Assembly (NCBI RefSeq): GCF_000813345.1
Contig: NZ_BBQF01000002.1
Coordinates: 434,001 to 498,000, forward strand
Direction of reading: 5' to 3'
From: Sulfurospirillum arsenophilum NBRC 109478
GTDB lineage: Bacteria > Campylobacterota > Campylobacteria > Campylobacterales > Sulfurospirillaceae
DNA: 64,000 bases
Part shown: one piece after another, positions 44,224 to 53,828 of the stretch
Numbering within the stretch: the stretch's first letter is position 1
How the letters are laid out: each line of letters starts with the position of its first letter
The notes under the pieces: model-generated
The model's database searches: none
What the model was told of the DNA's origin: nothing
The model's input: only the letters and a program-made list of their open reading frames with translations
Made by a program: the position numbers and the translations under genes

Positions 44224-47200
44224 ATGTTTTCTAAATTTTTTATCAACCGACCCAATTTTGCCATTGTTATTTCACTTATTATTGTTATCGCTGGTATTAT
44301 GGCGATTCGCACACTACCTGTTCAAGAGTATCCCGACATTGTCCCTCCCCAAATCATTGTCTCTACAACCTATGCAGGTGCCGATGCGGTTACGCTGGAA
44401 AACACCGTAGCATCCGTACTGGAAGAGAAAATCAATGGTGTTGACAATATGCTCTATATGATGTCAACAACGTCCCCTAGTGGTTTACTGACGATGAACC
44501 TCTACTTTGAGGTGGGTACGGACATGAATCAGGCAAAACTGGATGTCAATAACCGTGTGCGCCTTGCGGAGAGCAAACTCCCCGATGCTGTTAAACGCCA
44601 AGGTATTGAAGTTGCAGAACGCTCCAGTGATGTTTTACGTATCCTTGCTTTAACGTCACACGAAAATCGTTACAGCACTACGTATATGGCAAACTACGCC
44701 ATCAACAACATCCTTGAAGAGTTCAAGCGTATTCCCGGAATTTCTGAAGCCATTGTCATTGGAAATCAAGAGTATGCCATTCGTGTCTGGATTGATCCAC
44801 AAAAACTCTCTTTTTATAACATCACAACAACCGAAGTTATTAACGCGATTAAAGCACAAAATGAGCAGTATCCTATGGGGCAAATTGGACAAGAGCCTGT
44901 TCAAAAAAACATTGCATTTACCTATACCGTTTCATCCACAGGAAGGCTCAACACACCCGAAGAATTTGAAAAAATCTTAGTCAAATCAAACCCTGATGGT
45001 TCCTCCCTAAAACTGGGCGATGTTGCTGAAATTGAGTTAGGAGCAGAACGCTACTTTTTCAAGGGAATTTTCAATAAACAACCCACATCGATGATTCGAA
45101 TTACGCTCACCTCAAAAGCCAATGCTCTTGAAGTCTCTGAGTTACTCGACAAAAAAATTGATGAGCTCAAAAAAAGCTTCCCAGAAGGGTTGAAAATTGA
45201 TGCTACGTACGATCCTACGCAATTTGTAAGAGCTTCCATTAAAGAGGTGATTGAAACCCTTTTAGAGGCTGTTGTTCTGGTCGTTTTTGTTGTCTATCTC
45301 TTCTTGGGCAATATCAGGGCGACCATCATCCCAGTTCTGGCTATTCCCGTCTCCATCATAGGCACATTTGCAGGCTTTTACGCTACGGGCTTTTCCATCA
45401 ACCTACTCACCCTTTTTGGCTTAACTTTAGCCATTGGTCTTGTAGTCGATGATGCAATTATTGTTATTGAAAATGTCGAGCGGATTTTGCGCAAAGAAGC
45501 ACTCAGTGTTAAAGAAGCGACCATTAAAGCGATGCAAGAGATCACAGCGCCCGTTTTAGCCATCGTTCTTGTTTTGAGTGCTGTTTTTATTCCGTCTGCA
45601 TTTATGGGTGGGCTCAGTGGTACGATGTCGCGTCAATTTGCCATTACCATTGTCATCTCCGTTGCCATTTCAGGGCTTGTTGCCTTAACACTAACCCCAG
45701 CACTTTGTTCACTCCTTCTGAAACATGAAGAAGAGGAACCTATTTGGATTATTCGTAAGTTCAACGCCTTTTTTGACTACATTACCCACCACTTTGGCCA
45801 AATTGTACAAACAACCATTCGCTATAGCCTTTTCAACCTTCTTATTTTTGCCATTATCATTTTTGCCATTACAAAACTCCTGCATACGATTCCTTCAGGG
45901 CTTGTCCCCAAAGAAGACAAAGGTACGTTTTTTGCCGTGAGTACACTGCCTCCTGGATCTTCACTCTCTCGCACCCATGAGGTCAATGAATTTGTAAGTG
46001 AGGTTTCACTCAAACACCCACTGGTCACGCTAGTCGGTGGTTTTTCAGGCAGTGATTTTAGCTCAAAAGCCTATACAACTGACGCAGCATACAGTTATGT
46101 ACGCCTTGCTGATTGGAGCAAGCGCACGGGAGAGAACCAAAACATCGATGCTGTTGCCAAAGAAGTTATGGCAGAACTTTCCAAGAATAAAGAGGCAAGA
46201 ATTATGCCTGTTGGCTCTTCAACGATTATTGGGCTTGGGGTTGCAGGTGGATTTGAGATGTATGTGCAAAACAAAACAAGTGGCAATTATCTACAGTTAG
46301 AAAGTTACGCTAAAGAGATTGTAGCCAGGGCAAGTGAGCGCAAAGAGCTTCGTGCTGTTAGGAGTACGCTCAGTTCAAATACGCCACAATACCGCCTTGA
46401 AGTAGACCATCAAAAAGCTAAAGCATATGGCATTGATATTGCCGACATCTACGCTACGATTCAAACGACTTTTGGAAGTATGTATGTCAATGACATCAAC
46501 ATTTTTGGACGAAATTACCGTGTCAATGTCCAAGCTAAAGGTGATTTTAGAGAAGATACTAAAAATTATCGTGATATTTTTATACGATCAAACGATGGAA
46601 ATAGCATCTCATTAAGTGATCTTATCACACTCAAACGTGTCATCAATCCTAATATTACCAAACGTTTCAACATGTTCCCATCGGCTCAAATTTTAGGTGA
46701 AACCAACATGGGTTACTCTTCCGGTGAAGGGCTTAAAATCATGGAAGAGATAGCGGCAGAAGTGTTACCGGAAGGCTATTCCATCGCATGGGGTGGAGCT
46801 TCACTTCAAGAGAAAAAACTCTTAGAAACAGGCAATCTCTCTTTTATCTTTGCGATTATTTTTATTTTTCTTATTCTCGTTGCACTGTATGAAAGTTGGA
46901 TGATTCCTTGGGCAATTGTTTTAGCCGTTCCTTTTTCCTTTTTGGGTGCAGAACTGAGTGTTTGGTTACGAGGTCTTCAAAATGACATCTACTTCCAAAT
47001 AGGACTCATCACACTGGTGGGACTTTCGGCTAAAAATGCTATTTTGATGGTCGAATTTGCACTGCAAAAGCTCGAAGAAGGCTATACGCTCCTTGATGCG
47101 ACAATAGAGGGAGCAAAAATCCGTTTTCGTCCTATCATCATGACCTCCTTTGCTTTCATCGCAGGGACTCTTCCTCTAGCACTGAGTTCTGGTGCGGGTG

Positions 47201-47340
47201 CCAATAGCCGTCATGTCATCGGTACTACCGTTGTGGGCGGCATGATCACGCTCACCCTCATCGGTGTCTTTTTTACCCCACTCTTTTTCTATCTTATTAT
47301 GAGACTAAAAGAAAAAATATCACTTACGTTCAAGTCCTAA
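44224..47340 (+). CDS. RND efflux pump permease (AcrB/MexB-like, HAE1)
   Basis: A 1,038-residue inner-membrane proton-driven efflux pump with the usual twelve helices and two large periplasmic loops. The N-terminus FFINRPNFAIVISLIIVIAG, the proton-relay aspartates in GLVVDDAIIVIENVERIL, GGLSGTMSRQFAITIVISVA and the final GTTVVGGMITLTLIGVFFTPLFFY identify the hydrophobe/amphiphile efflux group. Neither a membrane fusion protein nor an outer-membrane channel gene is adjacent, unusual for this family. AAAGG occurs upstream. Substrate unknown. Confidence 0.92.
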   Translation: MFSKFFINRPNFAIVISLIIVIAGIMAIRTLPVQEYPDIVPPQIIVSTTYAGADAVTLENTVASVLEEKINGVDNMLYMMSTTSPSGLLTMNLYFEVGTDMNQAKLDVNNRVRLAESKLPDAVKRQGIEVAERSSDVLRILALTSHENRYSTTYMANYAINNILEEFKRIPGISEAIVIGNQEYAIRVWIDPQKLSFYNITTTEVINAIKAQNEQYPMGQIGQEPVQKNIAFTYTVSSTGRLNTPEEFEKILVKSNPDGSSLKLGDVAEIELGAERYFFKGIFNKQPTSMIRITLTSKANALEVSELLDKKIDELKKSFPEGLKIDATYDPTQFVRASIKEVIETLLEAVVLVVFVVYLFLGNIRATIIPVLAIPVSIIGTFAGFYATGFSINLLTLFGLTLAIGLVVDDAIIVIENVERILRKEALSVKEATIKAMQEITAPVLAIVLVLSAVFIPSAFMGGLSGTMSRQFAITIVISVAISGLVALTLTPALCSLLLKHEEEEPIWIIRKFNAFFDYITHHFGQIVQTTIRYSLFNLLIFAIIIFAITKLLHTIPSGLVPKEDKGTFFAVSTLPPGSSLSRTHEVNEFVSEVSLKHPLVTLVGGFSGSDFSSKAYTTDAAYSYVRLADWSKRTGENQNIDAVAKEVMAELSKNKEARIMPVGSSTIIGLGVAGGFEMYVQNKTSGNYLQLESYAKEIVARASERKELRAVRSTLSSNTPQYRLEVDHQKAKAYGIDIADIYATIQTTFGSMYVNDINIFGRNYRVNVQAKGDFREDTKNYRDIFIRSNDGNSISLSDLITLKRVINPNITKRFNMFPSAQILGETNMGYSSGEGLKIMEEIAAEVLPEGYSIAWGGASLQEKKLLETGNLSFIFAIIFIFLILVALYESWMIPWAIVLAVPFSFLGAELSVWLRGLQNDIYFQIGLITLVGLSAKNAILMVEFALQKLEEGYTLLDATIEGAKIRFRPIIMTSFAFIAGTLPLALSSGAGANSRHVIGTTVVGGMITLTLIGVFFTPLFFYLIMRLKEKISLTFKS

Positions 47341-47952
47341 AAGCCCAAAGCCAAGAGCGATGAAAATCGCTCCGCTTATGCGGTTAAACCACAACGCTCT
47401 TTGGTTGGTCAAAAACCATGACTTTAAACGCTTCGCAAAAAAAGCGTAACTCATAAGCGTGATAAATGAAAGTACCATGAAAGTAAATGTTAAAATGAAA
47501 AACTGCTCTAAAAGTGGTGCTTCTGGATTTAAAAATGGTGGAAAAAGTGCCGTAAAAAAGATGATTGGTTTAGGGTTTGTGATACAGATTAAAAACCCTT
47601 TTTGAAGAATCTTTACATAGTGAGCAACACCTTTTTTATGCGTTAACTCAACACTCTTAAAAATGCTACTAAGCGTACGAAACTGCTTGATTCCAATGTA
47701 AATCAAATAACATGCTCCTAAAATTTTAAACGCCAAAAAAAGCACTAATGATGTTTTTAGAACAACGCCAAGACCAAGCATAGCAGCGCTAGAAAGCGCA
47801 AAAAGCCCAAGAATATTACCTAAGGATGAAAAAGCGGTGGCTTTAAGATCATAGATGATCGAATTGTTGATAGCAAGCAATACCGCTGGACCAGGACTCG
47901 CGATAGCAATAAGTGCGACAGTGACATACAAAAGCCATGTGTGAAGTTCCAT
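47320..47952 (-). CDS. LysE family exporter
   Basis: A 210-residue membrane protein with about six helices. IAIASPGPAVLLAINNSII is the N-terminal signature and CITNPKPIIFFTALFPPFL the 'NPK..FF' block. It is convergent with the RND gene and overlaps it by 21 bases. Probable amino acid exporter; substrate unknown. Confidence 0.85.
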   Translation of the reverse strand: MELHTWLLYVTVALIAIASPGPAVLLAINNSIIYDLKATAFSSLGNILGLFALSSAAMLGLGVVLKTSLVLFLAFKILGACYLIYIGIKQFRTLSSIFKSVELTHKKGVAHYVKILQKGFLICITNPKPIIFFTALFPPFLNPEAPLLEQFFILTFTFMVLSFITLMSYAFFAKRLKSWFLTNQRALWFNRISGAIFIALGFGLLGLERK

Positions 47953-47994
47953 TTTGTTGCCTTTTTATTTTCGATATATTATAGCTTATTTTAT

Positions 47995-48014
47995 ATATCA
48001 ATATATCTTGATAT
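47995..48014. promoter_or_regulatory. ArsR-type operator
   Basis: ATATCAA and TTGATAT form a perfect 7-bp inverted repeat with a 6-nt spacer, 50 bp before the arsR ATG and just upstream of a TATACT -10 (about 48031). Its position between arsR and the divergent LysE-type gene fits an autoregulatory site. Confidence 0.6.
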
Positions 48015-48063
48015 GAAAATCTCGTTGTGCTATACTGTCAAAAAATAAATTGTGAGAAACCCT

Positions 48064-48378
48064 ATGGATAATTTTTTAAAAACGGTTGGAGCGCTGAATG
48101 ATGAAACGCGTGTACAAATCCTTCGTTTCATTCACCAAAAAGGTGAAGTGTGTGTCTGCGAAGTCGAAGATGCTTTTTCGATGATTCAGTCGCGCATATC
48201 AAGGCATCTTAAAATCCTCAAAGATGCAGGTTTTTTACGTGTTGATCGTCGTGGGAAGTGGGCATATTATGCTATACGCTCGCCACTGGATCGTTTTAGG
48301 CTTGAATGCCTAGAAGAGATAAGCTACCTAGAGATGCCCACACCCTCTTCTGTTTGTGAGTGCAAGGATATAAAATGA
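48064..48378 (+). CDS. arsR: ArsR/SmtB family metalloregulator
   Basis: A 104-residue winged-helix repressor. The metal-binding helix has EVCVCEVEDAF (the CVC arsenite motif), followed by the recognition region QSRISRHLKILKDAGFLRV and the wing RRGKWAYYAI. The C-terminus ends VCECKDIK, further cysteines. The ATG at 48064 gives the usual start; a GTG at 48052 adds four residues. It overlaps arsB by 19 bases and would sense arsenite or antimonite. Confidence 0.9.
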   Translation: MDNFLKTVGALNDETRVQILRFIHQKGEVCVCEVEDAFSMIQSRISRHLKILKDAGFLRVDRRGKWAYYAIRSPLDRFRLECLEEISYLEMPTPSSVCECKDIK

Positions 48379-49628
48379 TACTCGCTTTTTCACTTTTTCT
48401 CATCACACTGTTGTGTGTCATCATTCAACCTCGAGGGCTTCAGATTGGCACTTCTGCCATCATTGGTGCAGGCTTTGCCCTCCTCTTAGGCGTGGTGAAC
48501 TTTGCAGATGTCTTAGTCGTCACCAACATTGTTTGGGATGCCACTTTAGCGTTTATTGGCATCATTATTCTCTCATTAGTCCTCGATGAAATCGGTTTTT
48601 TTGAATGGTGTGCGATTTGGATGGCAAAATTCTCAAAAGGCAATGGACACTTGATGTTTGTCTATTCGCTTTTACTGGGTGCTCTTATCTCTGCCTTGTT
48701 TGCCAATGATGGAGCAGTGCTCATTCTAACGCCTATTTTACTGGCTAAAATGCGCATCTTAAAACTTGAACCCAAAACCATTGTGGCGTTTTTACTTGCA
48801 GGCGGATTTATCTCAGATTCGGCTTCGCTTCCGTTTGTCTTTTCAAACCTCACCAACATCGTCACCGCAAACTATTTTAACATTGGATTTTCCACCTATT
48901 TAAGCATGATGTTTACGCCTTATGTTGTAAGTACCTTCGTTTCCATCACGGTTTTGTGGCTCTTTTTACGCAAAGATATTCCTTTACATGTAAACGTGGA
49001 ACTCTTAAAACATCCCGATGAAGTGTTAAAGTCCAAACCACTTTTTTACCTCGCATGGGTTTTTATCGCAGCCCTTATGGGAAGCTACTTTGTGGGAGAA
49101 CAGTACCACATTCCGATTAGCTTTATCGCTCTTGGAGGCGCTCTTCTTTTTCTTGCTATCGCACGCTACTTTAAAGCAGTACAACCATGGCAAATTATCA
49201 AAACGGCTCCGTGGCAAGTGGTGTGGTTTAGCATCGGGCTTTACATCGTTGTTTACGGGCTTAAAAATGCGGGACTTACAACGTATCTGAGCCACATTTT
49301 AAATGCCCTTAATGCCCAAGGCAATACCATCGCTATTGTAGGAACGGGTTTTATCGCGGCAATTTTAAGTGCTGTCATGAACAATATGCCCAGTGTTATG
49401 ATTATGGATATAGCCCTGCACGACATCCCCAACTCAGCGCTTGCCTATGCGAATATCATCGGATGTAACTTAGGACCTAAGATGACACCGTTTGGCTCAC
49501 TCGCAACCCTTTTGTGGCTTCATGTTATGGCAAAAAAAGGGGTAAAAATAAGCTTTTGGGAGTACTCAAAGTTTGGACTACTTATCACCCCACCGATCCT
49601 TTTAGTCGTACTTCTAAGCCTTGTTTAG
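48360..49628 (+). CDS. arsB: Arsenite efflux permease ArsB
   Basis: A 422-residue transporter of the ArsB/NhaD-like ion transporter superfamily with about eleven helices. FANDGAVLILTPILLAKM, FSNLTNIVTANYFNIGF and MNNMPSVMIMDIALH are the conserved half-helix motifs of ArsB. Arsenite is pumped out of the cytoplasm. It lies between arsR and an arsN2-like acetyltransferase. No arsC reductase was found nearby. Confidence 0.92.
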   Translation: MQGYKMILAFSLFLITLLCVIIQPRGLQIGTSAIIGAGFALLLGVVNFADVLVVTNIVWDATLAFIGIIILSLVLDEIGFFEWCAIWMAKFSKGNGHLMFVYSLLLGALISALFANDGAVLILTPILLAKMRILKLEPKTIVAFLLAGGFISDSASLPFVFSNLTNIVTANYFNIGFSTYLSMMFTPYVVSTFVSITVLWLFLRKDIPLHVNVELLKHPDEVLKSKPLFYLAWVFIAALMGSYFVGEQYHIPISFIALGGALLFLAIARYFKAVQPWQIIKTAPWQVVWFSIGLYIVVYGLKNAGLTTYLSHILNALNAQGNTIAIVGTGFIAAILSAVMNNMPSVMIMDIALHDIPNSALAYANIIGCNLGPKMTPFGSLATLLWLHVMAKKGVKISFWEYSKFGLLITPPILLVVLLSLV

Positions 49629-49653
49629 TCTTTACATGTAAAAAGGAAAAATA

Positions 49654-50088
49654 ATGGAAATGACCCTACGAAAAGCGACAGAGAATGAGTACCGAGCCAT
49701 CATTCATCTGCTTGCATCAAACGCTCTTCCAACGGCTGATATTTATGAGAAAAACATCACCCTTTTTGTGGGGTTGATAGACAATGAAATCGTCGCAACG
49801 ATTGGCGTTGAACAGTATGGTAACGAGGCACTTTTGCGTTCATTGTGCGTCAAAGAGGGATTTAAAAACCAAAAGCTTGGAGCAAAAATGCTCTCGTATC
49901 TTCTGAGCTTTTGTGCCAATGAAAATATTAAAACGCTCTATCTGCTGAGCACAACCGCTGAGCACTATTTTGTGCGCTATGGCTTTACAAAAATTACACG
50001 AGATGAAACACCAAAATCCATCCAAAATACCCGCGAATTTAAGGATATCTGCCCAGCTTCAGCTATTATTATGAAATTAGAACTCTAA
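49654..50088 (+). CDS. ArsN2-like GNAT acetyltransferase
   Basis: A 144-residue GNAT-fold protein: LRKATENEYRAIIHLLASNA, GVEQYGNEALLRSLCV, and the acetyl-CoA loop NQKLGAKMLSYLL. The segment YLLSTTAEHYFVRYGFTKI and the end ICPASAIIMKLEL match ArsN2-type proteins found in arsenic operons. Its place 25 bp after arsB supports that. A TTTACATGTAAA palindrome sits between arsB and its RBS. ArsN enzymes are thought to acetylate organoarsenical or related compounds; the exact substrate is uncertain. Confidence 0.8.
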   Translation: MEMTLRKATENEYRAIIHLLASNALPTADIYEKNITLFVGLIDNEIVATIGVEQYGNEALLRSLCVKEGFKNQKLGAKMLSYLLSFCANENIKTLYLLSTTAEHYFVRYGFTKITRDETPKSIQNTREFKDICPASAIIMKLEL

Positions 50089-50124
50089 AATAAACTCTCT
50101 TTACATGTAAAAGGAAAATTGATT

Positions 50125-50889
50125 ATGAAACTGGTCTCATGGAACGTGAATGGTATTCGCGCTGTTGCCAACAAAAATGCGTTTGCGTGGGTCGATGAGC
50201 TCGCTCCTGACATCTTGTGTCTGCAAGAGATCAAAGCTGAGGCTGAGCAGATTCCTACTCCTCTTTTTAGCCATGCATTTACATGTAACCATGTCAATTC
50301 GGCTTCGAAGAAAGGCTACTCAGGCACGATGAGTTTTTCAACGCTTGCTTTTGAGAAAACCGACACCGCTTGGCACATCGACCATACACACGAAGGGCGC
50401 ATTTTGGAGCATCACTTTGGCGATGTCGTTTTGTTTAACGTCTATTTTCCAAACGGTCAACAAAACGAAGAGCGCCTCGCACACAAGATGAAATTTTACA
50501 GTGATTTTTTAGCGCATACAGAAGCTTTAAGACGTGAAGGAAAAGGCATTATCATCTGTGGTGATGTCAATACGGCTCACCGAGAGATCGACCTTAAAAA
50601 CCCTAAAGCCAATGAAGACACTTCGGGGTTTTTGCCGATTGAGCGCGCGTGGATCGACACATTGTTAGACAAAGGCTACATTGATACGTTTAGACACATC
50701 CACGGCGACATCACAGAAGCCTATTCGTGGTGGTCGTACCGCTTTGGAGCGAGGGAGCGTAATGTGGGATGGAGGATTGATTATTTTTTCATTTCTAAAG
50801 AGTTAGAGCCTCGTTTAAAAGATGCGTTTATACTGAACCACATTGAAGGCTCAGACCATTGCCCAGTAGGCATTGAGATCGATTTATAA
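50125..50889 (+). CDS. xthA: Exodeoxyribonuclease III
   Basis: A 254-residue AP endonuclease/3' exonuclease of the EEP fold. Motifs are KLVSWNVNGIRAV, DILCLQEIKAE, NVYFPNGQ, IICGDVNTAHREIDL, YSWWSYRFGARERNVGWRID and GSDHCPVGI, all complete. It works in base excision repair. The ATG at 50125 (AAGGA upstream) is preferred to the in-frame TTG at 50119. The palindrome TTTACATGTAAA precedes the RBS directly. Confidence 0.95.
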   Translation: MKLVSWNVNGIRAVANKNAFAWVDELAPDILCLQEIKAEAEQIPTPLFSHAFTCNHVNSASKKGYSGTMSFSTLAFEKTDTAWHIDHTHEGRILEHHFGDVVLFNVYFPNGQQNEERLAHKMKFYSDFLAHTEALRREGKGIIICGDVNTAHREIDLKNPKANEDTSGFLPIERAWIDTLLDKGYIDTFRHIHGDITEAYSWWSYRFGARERNVGWRIDYFFISKELEPRLKDAFILNHIEGSDHCPVGIEIDL

Positions 50890-50896
50890 TACACGC

Positions 50897-50920
50897 TAAG
50901 GCTTTACATGTAAAGCCTTA
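50897..50920. repeat. 24-bp perfect palindrome centred on the iterated motif; likely bidirectional terminator
   Basis: TTTACATGTAAA is extended on both sides by TAAGGC/GCCTTA, giving a perfect 24-bp inverted repeat between xthA and the convergent PAS gene, seven bases past the xthA stop. It could fold as a hairpin at both transcript ends. Confidence 0.7.
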
Positions 50921-51319
50921 GGAGCATTTCAATTTATACTTCTCTAGCGTACTTCGAAGATCGTGAATATCCGTGTGTGTTCCGACAACTTTGGACGGAT
51001 AGCCATGTTGATTATACGAAATCACTTTGGCTTGATCTAATACCCATTTGTAGCTTCCATCCTTACACAGCATGCGATGTTGATGCTGATAATGATCGCT
51101 TCTGCCACTTAAAAGCGCGGTTAACGCATTGAGACAGTTGTTCAAATCTTCAGGATGAATGAGCGACATCCATTTGTCTTTAGTCTGCTCAAACTCTTTA
51201 TAGTCGTATCCTAGCATGGTCACCCATTGTTGCGATAAAACGATGCGATTACCGATAGGATCCCACTCCCAAAATCCATGCCCTATGCACTCTAAAATAT
51301 TTATATATTCTTTTTTCAT
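50918..51319 (-). CDS. Stand-alone PAS domain protein
   Basis: A 133-residue soluble protein consisting of one PAS fold of the PAS_3 type: ECIGHGFWEWDPIGNRIVLS, MLGYDYKEFEQTKDKW, LIHPEDL and HQHRMLCKDGSYKWVLDQ, ending with a PAC-like TDIHDLR. No output domain is attached. ATG at 51319. It might act by interaction with a kinase or cyclase elsewhere, or be the remnant of a larger sensor. Ligand unknown. Confidence 0.75.
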   Translation of the reverse strand: MKKEYINILECIGHGFWEWDPIGNRIVLSQQWVTMLGYDYKEFEQTKDKWMSLIHPEDLNNCLNALTALLSGRSDHYQHQHRMLCKDGSYKWVLDQAKVISYNQHGYPSKVVGTHTDIHDLRSTLEKYKLKCS

Positions 51320-51412
51320 TATCTCTAACCTTTTATATCTATCGTTTTCAATGAGAATTTTACAGTGCCAATGTGACATTTGCGTTATATTAATCTTTAC
51401 ATGTAAAAGTTT

Positions 51413-51964
51413 TTACCACCAATACGTCGGATAGTGCCTTTGAGAGTTTTGAGAAAGATTATTGACCAAAAGTGCGACTAATAGCATAATGAGCGCACCT
51501 GCCCCAATAGGGGTAAATGGATACACCCAACCCAAAGCGTGGATATGTTCATTGCCCATAACATAAATGAGTGCGGTTGCGCCGCCTGGGGGATGCATGG
51601 TACGACTAAAGTGCATCACCATAATCGAGACAGACACACTCAGTGCGCAAAGCAGTTCTGTTGAGAAGACTGACGAAAAAACTTTCAGCAGACAAACCGC
51701 TACTAACGCGGAGAGAACATGACCACCAATGATGTTACGAGGTTGCGAAAAATCCGCCTGAGGAGCACCATAAATCAATACTGCCGAGGCTCCAAAAGAA
51801 CCTAAGAGAAAAAAATTGTCTTCAATGGAAAAGTAGTAACCAAAAATGGCAACCAAATAGATACCTAAAAAAGCCCCAAACCCCGACCAAAGTATCTTAC
51901 TCAAAGGTTTTCGAGAAGGTGGTCGTGACTTTGCTTTCATTCTTCGTACATAACTTTTTATCAC
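51413..51964 (-). CDS. HPP family integral membrane protein
   Basis: A 183-residue membrane protein with about four helices after a basic N-terminus. The HPP signature appears as [18 protein letters not shown], with [21 protein letters not shown] and [14 protein letters not shown] typical of the family. A GTG at 51964 has GGAG five bases before it. Some HPP proteins transport nitrite; here no nitrogen gene adjoins, so the role is open. Confidence 0.85.
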   Translation of the reverse strand: MIKSYVRRMKAKSRPPSRKPLSKILWSGFGAFLGIYLVAIFGYYFSIEDNFFLLGSFGASAVLIYGAPQADFSQPRNIIGGHVLSALVAVCLLKVFSSVFSTELLCALSVSVSIMVMHFSRTMHPPGGATALIYVMGNEHIHALGWVYPFTPIGAGALIMLLVALLVNNLSQNSQRHYPTYWW

Positions 51965-52123
51965 AAATTCTCCAAAATAATTTTAGGTATTTTAGGAAAT
52001 TTGACGTTTTTTTGGTATGACACACATCAAGCCACTTGTGTATTTTTCCTCATTTTTTCTTTTAAATTTACATATAATTTACGTAAACTCACTACGATAC
52101 GCGCCAAAACAAAAAGGAGAACT

Positions 52124-53737
52124 ATGTTATTGGCGACGATCAAAAACAAACTTGCATTTTTACTCATTATTATTTTTTTAGGATTTAGTGCATTGGGACT
52201 TGAAAGCCTCAAAGAGGGAAACGATGCGAAAATGGCAGCAATTCGACTCACCAATATCGCTGATATTGAAAATACGATGATGGCATTGCGCGTTGAACAG
52301 CGTGATTATCAGCTCTATTTTAAACAAACCAATTTGGATCGTTATGAAAAAACTTATCAACAATTAATTGGAGATTTGGACGCGCTGAAACTCATTCTTC
52401 AAAGTCCTTCAAATCACCAACGTATTGAAACGCTTAAAAAACTCTTGGTTCAATGGCATGATGTCAACGTTCCACGAATGCAACTTTTTAAAAAATACGG
52501 CGCAACCATGCATGAACCAAGTTTCGCTCAAAATTATCCTGAAGATGCCAAAAAACTTGATGAGTACTACAAACAAAGCAGCCAAAGCTTTGTTGTTCTC
52601 TCGGAAAAAATAGACGATTTGGCAAGCTCTGTGAAGAAAAATAACTTCAACCGCCTTGACACCAACATCATGATGTCTCAAATTACGTTAGGTATCATTT
52701 TGGTCATTGTTCTGGTCATCTTTTTCATTGTAACGCGTTCGATTAAAAACTCTGTTGCGCGTGCCAAAGTGGGATGTGAATTGATGCGCCAAAACAAAGA
52801 TTTGAGTATGAAGATAAACATTGATTCTAAAGATGAGATCAACGACATCATCCAAGCGGTTAACTCCCTTGTTGCAGATGTAGCTAGTGCGCTAAATGAT
52901 GCCAAAGACAATGCCATCGAAAATGCTTCTGTTGCGGAAGAACTCTCCAGCACAAGCCTCCAGATCGGGAAGCGCGCCGAAGAAGAGGCAAAAGTCGTTT
53001 TTGAAACAACCAACGATGCCAAAGAGGTTGCGAATGCCATCACTGATGCCAGTGTGCAGTCACAAAATGTTAAAGACATCACCGCACATGCCCAAGAGAG
53101 CCTTCTAAGTGCGCAAAAACTGCTCAATGAAACCATCTCGCAACTCAGTAATACGTCTGAGGCAGAAGCAGCCATCAACGAGCGCCTGAACCACCTCTCA
53201 AACGAAGCCCAACAGGTCAAATCCGTTCTTGATGTCATCGGCGACATCGCTGACCAGACCAATCTTCTAGCGCTTAATGCCGCCATTGAAGCAGCAAGGG
53301 CGGGTGAGCATGGGCGTGGATTTGCTGTCGTTGCCGATGAAGTGAGAAAGCTGGCAGAACGTACCCAAAAAAGCCTTATCGAGACCAATGCCACGGTCAA
53401 CGTCATCGTTCAGTCCATCAGTGACATCAGCGGCGAGATGAATCACAACGCCAAACGCATCCATGAACTCTCCGAATTTTCCAACCAAGTGACGACCCAA
53501 ACCAACGATGCCGTAGGCATGCTTGACCAAAGTGTTCTTGCAACCGATGAAGTCGTTGAAAAAGCAAATAGCAATGTCAAGCTCATCAAAACAGCGGTCA
53601 TCGAAAAAATAGGAGAGATCAACACACTCTCAAGCTCCAATGCTAGAAGTGTCGAAGAGATCGCCGCTGCGGCAGAACACCTCTCCAAACTCTCTTCCAC
53701 ACTTAGCCATACTCTAGCACAATTTAAAACAGCCTAA
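52124..53737 (+). CDS. Transmembrane methyl-accepting chemotaxis protein
   Basis: A 537-residue chemoreceptor from the ATG at 52124 (AAGGAGA upstream). TM1 is at about 9-27 and TM2 at about 186-206, enclosing a helical periplasmic sensor of about 155 residues. A HAMP-like region follows, then the signalling hairpin [18 protein letters not shown] and [19 protein letters not shown]. The C-terminal 200 residues are closely similar to those of the MCP at 58471-60081. Ligand unknown. Confidence 0.93.
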   Translation: MLLATIKNKLAFLLIIIFLGFSALGLESLKEGNDAKMAAIRLTNIADIENTMMALRVEQRDYQLYFKQTNLDRYEKTYQQLIGDLDALKLILQSPSNHQRIETLKKLLVQWHDVNVPRMQLFKKYGATMHEPSFAQNYPEDAKKLDEYYKQSSQSFVVLSEKIDDLASSVKKNNFNRLDTNIMMSQITLGIILVIVLVIFFIVTRSIKNSVARAKVGCELMRQNKDLSMKINIDSKDEINDIIQAVNSLVADVASALNDAKDNAIENASVAEELSSTSLQIGKRAEEEAKVVFETTNDAKEVANAITDASVQSQNVKDITAHAQESLLSAQKLLNETISQLSNTSEAEAAINERLNHLSNEAQQVKSVLDVIGDIADQTNLLALNAAIEAARAGEHGRGFAVVADEVRKLAERTQKSLIETNATVNVIVQSISDISGEMNHNAKRIHELSEFSNQVTTQTNDAVGMLDQSVLATDEVVEKANSNVKLIKTAVIEKIGEINTLSSSNARSVEEIAAAAEHLSKLSSTLSHTLAQFKTA

Positions 53738-53828
53738 CCTCCTTCGTCCAAAGAGAAACAACCTCTTTGGACACTTTTTTAACCAATAATTCGCTATCAT
53801 TTTGGACTTTACATGTAAAAGGTTTGAC

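Noticed and set aside
52678-53406. A 242-residue open frame antisense to the chemoreceptor at 52124-53737
   Set aside because: Its Ser/Ala/Leu-rich composition mirrors the helical MCP coding strand; there is no RBS or recognisable domain.
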